A stretch of 31,432 nucleotides of DNA. It comes from UBA9339 sp964535195 (GTDB lineage Bacteria; Pseudomonadota; Gammaproteobacteria; UBA9339). Shown piece by piece: positions 25,641 through 31,432 of the stretch (the first letter of the stretch is position 1; the number at the start of each line of letters is the position of its first letter). The translations under genes were made by a program, and so were the position numbers. The stretch spans positions 1 through 31,432 of the forward strand of contig CAZHSI010000016.1 of the NCBI GenBank assembly GCA_964535195.1. The letters run 5' to 3'. The notes under the pieces were generated by a model. It had not been told where the DNA came from. It saw nothing but the letters and a program-made list of their open reading frames with translations, and did not search any database.

Positions 25641-26645
25641 ATGACTAACTTTTTAGCTACCTACGGATTATTTTTGGCCAAGAGTTTAACTATATTAGTT
25701 GTAGTCTTAGCTACTTTCGGCGGCATTATTGCTATTGCCAGCAGAAATAAACAAAAAACCAAAGAAAAAATCGAGGTTACAAAGCTCAATCAAAAGTATG
25801 ATGATCTGCAAGAGTTGTTAAACTACGAAACCTTAGAAAAAAGTGAGCTAAAGAAATTAAAAAAAGCAGCAAAACAAACCAAAAGTTTGCAAAAAAAATC
25901 CGGACAAAGTGATCTAACAACTAATCGGTCGAGAATCTTTGTTTTAGAGTTTGTTGGTGATATCCGCGCCTCAGCCGTTGAAAACTTGCGGGAAGCAATT
26001 ACTGCAATTTTAACCGTAGCAACGCCGAAAGACGAAGTTTTAGTTAAGATAGAAAGTTCTGGTGGTACCGTCCACGGTTATGGTTTAGCTGCCTCTCAAC
26101 TGAAACGGATTAGGGATCACAAAATCCCGCTTACCACTGCTGTCGATAAAATAGCGGCCAGTGGTGGTTATATGATGGCTTGCGTCGCTGACCGCATTAT
26201 CGGTGCACCCTTTGCAATTATTGGTTCTATCGGGGTAATTTTTCAATTACCAAACTTCAATCGCTTGCTAAAAAAGCATGATATCGACTTTGAGCAGATT
26301 ACGGCTGGACAATATAAACGCACCCTAACTCTGTTTGGTGAAAACACCAAAGAAGGCAGACATAAACTACAACAAGAAACGGAAGAAGTGCATACCTTAT
26401 TTAAAAACTTTATTTCGCTTAACCGGCCAATAGTAGATATAGAAAAAGTCGCGACCGGGGAATATTGGTATGGAACTAAAGCACAAGAAGTACGTCTAGT
26501 AGATGACCTTATAACTAGCGACGACTATCTCTTATCGGCAAGAGACCGAAGTAATATATTTGTGGTTACCTATACCATTAAAAAATCCCTTACAGAACGT
26601 TTAGCAATTTCGGTACAATCCACTATCGCTAAAATATTTTCTTGG
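25641..26645 (+). CDS. sohB: SohB-like inner-membrane serine peptidase (S49 family)
   Basis: Signal-peptide-peptidase-type protease facing the periplasm. One N-terminal membrane segment (FLAKSLTILVVVLATFGGII) precedes a charged coiled region (about 35-95) and the S49 domain. The nucleophile Ser is in IAASGGYMMA near 174 and the catalytic Lys in GQYKRTLTLFGENT near 226, the SohB pattern. Length 335 (E. coli 349). GAGG six bases before the ATG at 25641 decides the start; the ATG at 25629 lies on the ribosome site itself. The frame runs to the TAA at 26646-26648, and the CDF gene follows five bases after it. Confidence 0.9.
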
Positions 26646-26653
26646 TAATTGCA

Positions 26654-27553
26654 ATGGATCATTGTTGCTGTAAACAACACTCACCGTCAATACCTAAAAA
26701 CACCGCGATTTATGCCGCAGGTTTTATTGCGGCATTTGGTCTCGTGGAGGCACTTGCTGGCTTATGGTCAGGATCGCTAACCTTACTAAGTGACGCTGGC
26801 CACATGTGGACTGACTCCCTAACTTTAACCTTTGCCGCTCTTGCCTCATGGATTAAAAAACGTCCGACCACCTCCAAACACACTTATGGCTTTGGCCGGA
26901 TGGAAGTATTAGTCTCATGGATTAGTAGTATCTTATTGTTACTAGTAATAATTGGCATTGTCATTGAGGCAATTCATCGCCTACATCAACCCAACGTTAT
27001 CCTTAGTAAGACGGTAATAGTTGTCGCGATTATCGGCCTGATAATAAATATCATAACTGCCTGGATCCTCCATCAAGGTGAAAAAACTATCAATACCAAG
27101 GCCGCCCTACTTCATGTTTTAAATGACCTATTTGGTTCAGTAACAGTACTGGCCTCCGGAATAATAATTTACTTCACTGGTTGGACGAAAATAGATGCTA
27201 TACTCTCGTTTTTTATGTGCGGCTTAATTTTAGTTGCTACAATTAACCTCTTGCGTGAATCCATTTTAATCCTGATGGAAGGTACACCATCTAATATCGA
27301 TTGTATTAAAGTTGAACAAATCATAAAAAATATTGCAGGCATACAAACTGTTCACGATCTTCACATTTGGACTCTAACTTCAGGTATGGTATTACTAACG
27401 GTGCACGTTGTGGTAAATGATCACGAACCATGGTCACAAATCATCGATAACTTACGTGCCATTATCCAAAAAGAGTTTGGTATTACTCATACTACTATTC
27501 AAATTGAAACTCCCAACCAAACTGTGCCATGTGTTGATTGTGGGAAAATATAA
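26654..27553 (+). CDS. Cation diffusion facilitator, zinc exporter (ZitB/CzcD-like)
   Basis: Exports Zn2+ or similar divalent cations from the cytoplasm in exchange for protons. Six membrane helices are visible. Site A residues are in LLSDAGHMWTDSL (His and Asp pair near residues 47-54), with the second pair in LLHVLNDLFGS near 153-163. The C-terminal cytoplasmic domain has the HDLHIWTLTSGMVLLTVHVV pattern. The N terminus MDHCCCKQH and the C terminus PCVDCG are metal-ligand rich. A TTG at 26642 in frame overlaps the previous gene; the ATG at 26654 fits the family better. It probably shares a transcript with the sohB-like gene. Confidence 0.9.
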   Translation: MDHCCCKQHSPSIPKNTAIYAAGFIAAFGLVEALAGLWSGSLTLLSDAGHMWTDSLTLTFAALASWIKKRPTTSKHTYGFGRMEVLVSWISSILLLLVIIGIVIEAIHRLHQPNVILSKTVIVVAIIGLIINIITAWILHQGEKTINTKAALLHVLNDLFGSVTVLASGIIIYFTGWTKIDAILSFFMCGLILVATINLLRESILILMEGTPSNIDCIKVEQIIKNIAGIQTVHDLHIWTLTSGMVLLTVHVVVNDHEPWSQIIDNLRAIIQKEFGITHTTIQIETPNQTVPCVDCGKI

Positions 27554-27606
27554 TGATAAAAAACTAAACATGCGAAAGCATGAAATTTATTTTACGAGGA
27601 GTATAT

Positions 27607-28392
27607 ATGCATCCATTAATAAATATAGCTACTAAAGCCATCCGTAACGCCAGTAAAATCATTTTACGCGCTGTTGATCGTTTAGATACCATCAGCATTA
27701 GCGAAAAAGGGCATAATGATTTCGTTACCGATATCGATACATTTGCCGAACAAGAAATTATTCGCACTATTCATGAATCGTATCCCGATCATGCAGTTCT
27801 TGGCGAGGAAAGTGGAGCCAGCGGTGCTAGTGACTATACTTGGATTATCGATCCAATTGATGGCACACTTAACTTTATGCATGGCTACCCCCATTTTTGT
27901 ATTTCTATTGGCGTAAAATACAAAGATAGGATGGAACATGGTGTAATTTACGACCCCTTGCGCCAAGAGTTGTTTATAGCAACTTATGGTGCCGGAGCAT
28001 TTCTTAATGATCGTAGAATTCGTGTAGCCCCGCAAAAACAACTCATGGGATCTTTAATTGCTACTTGTTTTGGCCATAAAAATAACCGCAACTTAGAAAA
28101 CTATTTAAAAATTTTAGCAACCATTTCTCCACAAACCGCTGGCTTTCGTCGCAGCGGTTCTTCAGCCCTCGACCTTGCCTATGTTGCTTGCGGTCGAGTT
28201 GACGGTGTTTGCGCTATAAGTCTTTCAGAGTGGGATATCGCGGCAGGAACTTTAATAATTCAAGAAGCTGGGGGAATCGTTACCGATTTTGCCGGCGAAA
28301 ATAGTTATTTAACTTCGGGCAATGTAATCGCTGGCAATCCAAATATTTCACAAGCACTTTTACAAGTTATACAGAAAAAAATTTCAGTATAA
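27607..28392 (+). CDS. suhB: Inositol monophosphatase family protein SuhB
   Basis: Mg2+-dependent phosphatase of the inositol monophosphatase family; in E. coli SuhB also joins the rRNA antitermination complex. Motifs are the metal-binding GEESG (66-70), DPIDGT (82-87) and WDIAAGTLIIQEAGG near 208. The start at 27607 (MHPLINIATKAIRNASK) has GAGGAG at good spacing and matches SuhB N termini; the frame extends nine codons upstream without support. Length 261 (E. coli 267). It lies 53 bp downstream of the CDF gene. It is the last gene of this plus-strand run. Confidence 0.93.
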   Translation: MHPLINIATKAIRNASKIILRAVDRLDTISISEKGHNDFVTDIDTFAEQEIIRTIHESYPDHAVLGEESGASGASDYTWIIDPIDGTLNFMHGYPHFCISIGVKYKDRMEHGVIYDPLRQELFIATYGAGAFLNDRRIRVAPQKQLMGSLIATCFGHKNNRNLENYLKILATISPQTAGFRRSGSSALDLAYVACGRVDGVCAISLSEWDIAAGTLIIQEAGGIVTDFAGENSYLTSGNVIAGNPNISQALLQVIQKKISV

Positions 28393-28410
28393 TAAGAGCG
28401 TTGTTGACTA

Positions 28411-28540
28411 AATAAATCTCGCCATTGCAAGAAGCGGGTGAAACGAGCGGCGAGCAATCCAAAAATTAAAAACTTGGATTGCATTTTTTATAAAGAATGC
28501 TCTTCGCAATGATAATTCCGCGAATGCTTGTCATGAGGGC
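28411..28540. repeat. Composite intergenic palindromic repeat
   Basis: GCAATCCAA (28454-28462) and TTGGATTGC (28474-28482) are perfect inner arms. The outer arms, CATTGCAAGAAG near 28423 and CTCTTCGCAATGAT near 28500, are imperfect complements. The layout resembles the CATTGCGAG...GCAATCC palindromes common between genes in some intracellular gammaproteobacteria. It lies in the 395-bp gap after suhB and may also end its transcription. Confidence 0.6.
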
Positions 28541-28600
28541 GCGAAGAAAATTTATTTTTTTTTTGTGCTCACCAATGTGTTTAGTATTTTTTTGTCCATT

Positions 28601-28635
28601 TGTCACCATTTGTTTATTGCTTGCAAATGGTGACA
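28601..28635. repeat. Perfect 12-bp inverted repeat upstream of the pcm-like gene
   Basis: TGTCACCATTTG (28601-28612) and CAAATGGTGACA (28624-28635) are perfect arms with an 11-bp spacer, about 150 bp before the methyltransferase start. There is no T run on the plus strand after it. It could be a regulator site, a terminator for minus-strand transcription, or a repeat copy. Nothing else is recognised in 28636-28787. Confidence 0.45.
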
Positions 28636-28787
28636 GGTTTAGCATATCCTGCAACTTACGGTTTTAGGTTTATTAACATTATATGGCAGAAAAAAACTAT
28701 CGATAAAATAACTTAGTCGCATATATAATTAAATGGCCGGATCGCCATACGCAGTGCCCGTGTTAATGACAACAGGAAACCAACTAT

Positions 28788-29573
28788 ATGATATATAAGT
28801 TGATTTTAATAATTATTATGCTATCTACATTAGCCATAGCGTTCTTTTATTTAGAGCAATCATCAAGGCAGGCAAACCATAAGCTAAATCTATTAATGCG
28901 GTCTGAATCAGGTTCTAGCTTCACTAGCCGGGTAAAAATAAAAAATCTTACCGACAAGCGTAAAATGTTGGTGTCCGCGTTAAATGTCGAAGGCATAAAC
29001 AATCAAGCCGTACTTAAGGCTATCCGAAAAATACCGCGACATGAATTTGTTGATAAAGAATTAGAAGAATACGCCTATGATAATAGGCCTTTACCGATCA
29101 AGCACGATCAAACCATATCGCAGCCATACATAGTTGCTTATATGGTACAAGCAGCCAACTTAAATAGTAATTCGCGAGTACTAGAAATTGGTACTGGCTC
29201 AGGCTATATGACTGCCATACTGGCAGAGATATGTCGAGAGGTATTTACTATCGAAATAAGAGAGGAACTAGCCCGCGATGCCACTAGTTTATTAAAAACA
29301 TTTGGCTATAAAAATATTAGTTTTAAAATTGGGGATGGTAATGAGGGATGGCCCGAGGCTGCTCCATTTGATGCTATTATTGCTTCCGCTACGGCTAAAA
29401 AGATTCCTCCGGCTCTCATACAACAATTGACCATAGGCGGCACTATGATTATACCACTACTAAAAGCTACGGGAGAGCAAGTGTTAACACAGATTATTAA
29501 AGTCTCTCATGATAACTATAACAGCATAGATTTGCTAGATGTCAGATTTGTACCGATGGTAAAAAAAGGGTAA
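28788..29573 (+). CDS. pcm: Protein-L-isoaspartate O-methyltransferase with N-terminal membrane segment
   Basis: SAM-dependent repair methyltransferase acting on isoaspartyl residues of aged proteins. Family motifs are RHEFVD near 85, QTISQPYIVAYM (108-119), the SAM site VLEIGTGSGYMTAILAE (131-147), and GDGNEGWPEAAPFDAII near 187, followed by FVPM near the C terminus. The enzyme is normally about 208-215 residues and cytosolic. Here 261 residues include an added N terminus with a hydrophobic helix (LILIIIMLSTLAIAFFYLEQ, about 5-24) that resembles a signal anchor. AGGAAA nine bases before the ATG supports this start, so the segment is probably translated. The catalytic domain may therefore face the periplasm. 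It converges with another methyltransferase-like gene. Confidence 0.85.
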   Translation: MIYKLILIIIMLSTLAIAFFYLEQSSRQANHKLNLLMRSESGSSFTSRVKIKNLTDKRKMLVSALNVEGINNQAVLKAIRKIPRHEFVDKELEEYAYDNRPLPIKHDQTISQPYIVAYMVQAANLNSNSRVLEIGTGSGYMTAILAEICREVFTIEIREELARDATSLLKTFGYKNISFKIGDGNEGWPEAAPFDAIIASATAKKIPPALIQQLTIGGTMIIPLLKATGEQVLTQIIKVSHDNYNSIDLLDVRFVPMVKKG

Positions 29574-29675
29574 CCGTTCAGAATGCCAATTTTTATTTCA
29601 CTTTGTCTAGCGCTTCTAGCTTGACGAGCTTGGTTCGGGTAATGCTCCCCAAAAAAAATATACTTGACAACTTTT

Positions 29676-30790
29676 TTATAGCTCATCGTGGGATTTATAA
29701 GTTTTATTATCATCTGTTATTTTTAAATAGGAAGGATCATGGGAGATAATAAAATCTGGAACAAATGACATAAAATCATCATGGTAATAAAAAAGATCTT
29801 TTGCAATTAATTTATCATACAATGACTTATCTCCATTATATTTTTGATAATTATAAGTATTATTATAAGTTGTTTGTAATTTATTAGGATTTTTTGATAC
29901 AAATTGGGAAATATATTGACATACATTGCTAGGGCTTTTTCCTTTATCAAGCAAACTATGATATGCTAAACCTATATCATAATTTGGATCCAACTCTCTT
30001 TTTTGAATCATAATATCACGCAATGCTCTACCGCCAGCCTCATTAGTTGGACACATTAAGTAAGATTGTTTCATATCACGTAACAAGTGTTCAGCATTCA
30101 AGTTATGACCGGTAATATCGTTTGTATAAATATAATTACCATTTTTATCTAGCCGATTAAAAGGTATTCCTTCCAATAACATATATCCATTAGGCTTTGT
30201 TAATTCAAACAACTGTAAGAAAGTTCCTAAGGGATCAGCGAGGTGCCTTAAGGTCCATTGAGATACTATTAGATCTATTTTGCCATTTAAATGCATTTTC
30301 CTTGCCGCAAAAGCTTCTATAATATTTTCTGTTTTAAAACGCCCTAGCTTATAGATTATAAAGTTATTTTCTATATTTACCTGATCTTTTCCTTCGGCGT
30401 TTAATCCTATAATATGATATTTTTTATCAGCAGGAACATTAGGGTTATTTTTTAAAAAATCGTGTATATTGTCAACCCATTGAAATTTACCAGCGCCCAC
30501 ATCTATAAAATAAAACTCTTTTTGTTCGGCCGGAGCAGAATGAATTATATCCATGATAAGTTTTTCATCATCAACAAGGCACATATAATATTTGCCTTCC
30601 GGGCCATTTATGAGCCACATGCTTTTCTCCTCGTCTGCTAATTCATTAAATAATTCATCAGCTTTTGCTTGAATCTCAGGAAGTCGGTCTTTGTAACTCA
30701 GTTCGTTAGCTCTTGCACTAATTGTACTTAATAAGAGTAGAGCACTTATGATAGCAGTAAATATTAAGTATAATTTTTTTTATTAAACAC
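29676..30790 (-). CDS. Exported SAM-methyltransferase-like protein; signal peptide separated from its GTG start by an A8 frameshift
   Basis: The body carries a class I methyltransferase pattern: FYFIDVGAGKFQW (SAM site), then IDLIVSQWTLRHLADPLG and LTKPNGYMLLEG. The frame is open upstream of the ATG at 30620 to a stop at 30780-30782, and encodes LYLIFTAIISALLLLSTISA followed by RA-NEL, a good signal peptide. No start codon lies there in frame. A GTG at 30790 with AGAGG 7 nt upstream would begin MFNKK, but the A8 run (complement of 30774-30781) shifts it; A9 would join it in frame to the signal peptide. The ATG at 30620 also has GAGGAG six bases upstream, so a cytosolic 314-residue form is possible. 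The exact family and substrate are unknown. Confidence 0.65.
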
Positions 30791-30949
30791 TATCTTACCT
30801 CTTTTTTTACAACCTGATATTCTCTATCCTTAGACGAAGCCTAAAAATCAGACCATTTCGCGGCAACTTAAAAGCCCTCTAGGTCAGCTTAACTGTGATA
30901 AAATCTAGCCCTATTTAATAAGCCTTCCATAGTTTAAGCACGTATGCTA

Positions 30950-30972
30950 GCTGCCATACTACGTATGGTAGC
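30950..30972 (+). repeat. Hairpin in the intergenic gap
   Basis: GCTGCCATAC (30950-30959) pairs with GTATGGTAGC (30963-30972) over ten positions with one G-U pair on the plus strand (A-C on minus), around a 3-nt loop. A TGTGATAAAAT extended -10-like element lies upstream near 30892-30902. The 310-bp gap 30791-31100 also has CCCAGG/CCTGGG arms near 31033 and 31067; it holds no gene I can support. Confidence 0.35.
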
Positions 30973-31019
30973 GCCTCTAAATTTACAAATATTGTTATAG
31001 TCAGTTCCATAGGAGCAAA

Positions 31020-31106
31020 ATGCCTCTCCAGCCCAGGTTAAGCTACGTTTTGTGCGGTGTCGGCCTGGGGGTTAATAGGCAAATTTTAAACTCGTTATTG
31101 TTATAG
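31020..31106 (+). CDS. Possible 28-residue small ORF
   Basis: An ATG at 31020 has AGGAG four bases upstream and opens a 28-codon frame beginning MPLQPRLSYVLCGVGLGV and ending at TAG 31104-31106. It is moderately hydrophobic. Its stop overlaps the end of the convergent HAD gene. It is supported only by the ribosome site, and the frame also covers the CCCAGG/CCTGGG hairpin arms, so it may be chance. Confidence 0.2.
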   Translation: MPLQPRLSYVLCGVGLGVNRQILNSLLL

Positions 31107-31432
31107 CAAATCACAAGCTAAACATGACAAACATTTTATAAGTTCAGAAGCGTTATTAGCAATTAAATCTGGTTTAGCGGAAGCCACCCAATTACGGTAC
31201 CAAGAATTTTTGGCATGTATTCCACCTAAAAAACCAATTACTTTCATTTTGGCAGCTTTTGCTGCATTAATCCCAATAGCACTATCCTCAACTACGATAC
31301 AGTCGCCTATAGCTACTTGCGACTTTTCTGCGGCATATAAAAATAAATCTGGCATTGGCTTTCCTCTTTTTACCATCATCGCCGAAAATATTTTATCTCC
31401 CTCAAAGTAGGTGGTCATTTCTACTATACCTA
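31101..31432 (-). CDS. HAD-family phosphatase/phosphoglucomutase-like, C-terminal part
   Basis: Only the C-terminal portion lies in the window. An ATG at 31418 exists, but the frame stays open to the edge (GIVEMTTYFEGDKIFS) and the missing N-terminal Asp nucleophile motif must lie beyond it. Visible motifs are the conserved Lys in KRGKPMPDLFLYAAEKSQV and the Mg2+-binding motif IVVEDSAIGINAAKAA, typical of beta-phosphoglucomutase/Gph-like subfamily I HAD hydrolases. It probably removes phosphate from a small sugar phosphate; the substrate cannot be told from this part. Confidence 0.82.
   Translation of the reverse strand, partial: GIVEMTTYFEGDKIFSAMMVKRGKPMPDLFLYAAEKSQVAIGDCIVVEDSAIGINAAKAAKMKVIGFLGGIHAKNSWYRNWVASAKPDLIANNASELIKCLSCLACDLL

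Noticed and set aside
28466..28654. Minus-strand 62-codon frame in the gap before pcm
   Set aside because: It runs through the palindromic repeat and the second inverted repeat, has no ribosome site and no recognisable protein pattern.
1..31432. CRISPR array, rRNA genes, prophage or complete insertion sequence
   Set aside because: No regularly spaced direct repeats, rRNA sequence, phage structural genes or intact transposase were seen in either strand.

Overview
The window looks like chromosomal DNA of an AT-rich gammaproteobacterium. Enolase, KdsA and FtsB lie together in the order familiar from gammaproteobacteria, next to RlmD, SuhB, SohB, a BepA-type M48 peptidase and a PerM-type permease. 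A class I HMG-CoA reductase (mevalonate route) beside ftsB, a pyruvate:ferredoxin oxidoreductase, palindromic intergenic repeats and several exported proteins without clear housekeeping roles suggest a Legionellales/Coxiellaceae-like lineage. That placement is inference only.

Layout. 1-250: edge of an unknown gene and a decayed IS30-like transposase tail. 248-5226: glucokinase (minus), divergent from the tightly overlapping polyamine transporter operon potA-potB-potC-potD (plus); a small perfect palindrome lies between the two promoters. 5420-5503: tRNA-Leu(CAA) on minus. 5685-6356: OmpA-type lipoprotein on minus. 6488-8469: rlmD and thiamine pyrophosphokinase with overlapping ends (plus). 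8573-13815: a minus-strand pair in which a GltD-like flavoprotein with a C-terminal 2x[4Fe-4S] ferredoxin domain precedes pyruvate:ferredoxin oxidoreductase, probably one redox module. 14044-15678: a HIT protein, then a secreted seven-bladed Asp-box beta-propeller. 15689-19058: an accessory stretch with a glycosyltransferase broken into two frames, a probable structured RNA with a good sigma70-like promoter, and a four-helix membrane protein. 19108-23988: HMG-CoA reductase, ftsB, enolase (strong terminator), kdsA and a PerM-type permease, all minus. 24073-28392: bepA-like peptidase, sohB-like peptidase, CDF metal exporter and suhB, all plus. 28393-28787: palindromic repeats. 28788-30790: two convergent methyltransferase-fold genes, both with N-terminal export or anchor sequences. 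31101-end: a partial HAD phosphatase.

How the genes fit together. Glucokinase and enolase feed glycolysis. PFOR with its GltD-like partner would split pyruvate and move the electrons between ferredoxin and NAD(P)H, and thiamine pyrophosphokinase supplies the PFOR cofactor. The pot operon imports spermidine/putrescine. KdsA, BepA, the OmpA lipoprotein and FtsB serve the envelope and division.

Most interesting items: (a) an exported methyltransferase-like gene whose GTG start and signal peptide are separated by an A8 tract that puts them out of frame, while an internal ATG with a good ribosome site could give a cytosolic form; (b) the broken glycosyltransferase; (c) the three-hairpin RNA near 18.2 kb; (d) the GltD-like/PFOR pair; (e) a membrane-anchored isoaspartyl methyltransferase next to (a). 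No CRISPR array, rRNA, intact insertion sequence or prophage is visible.
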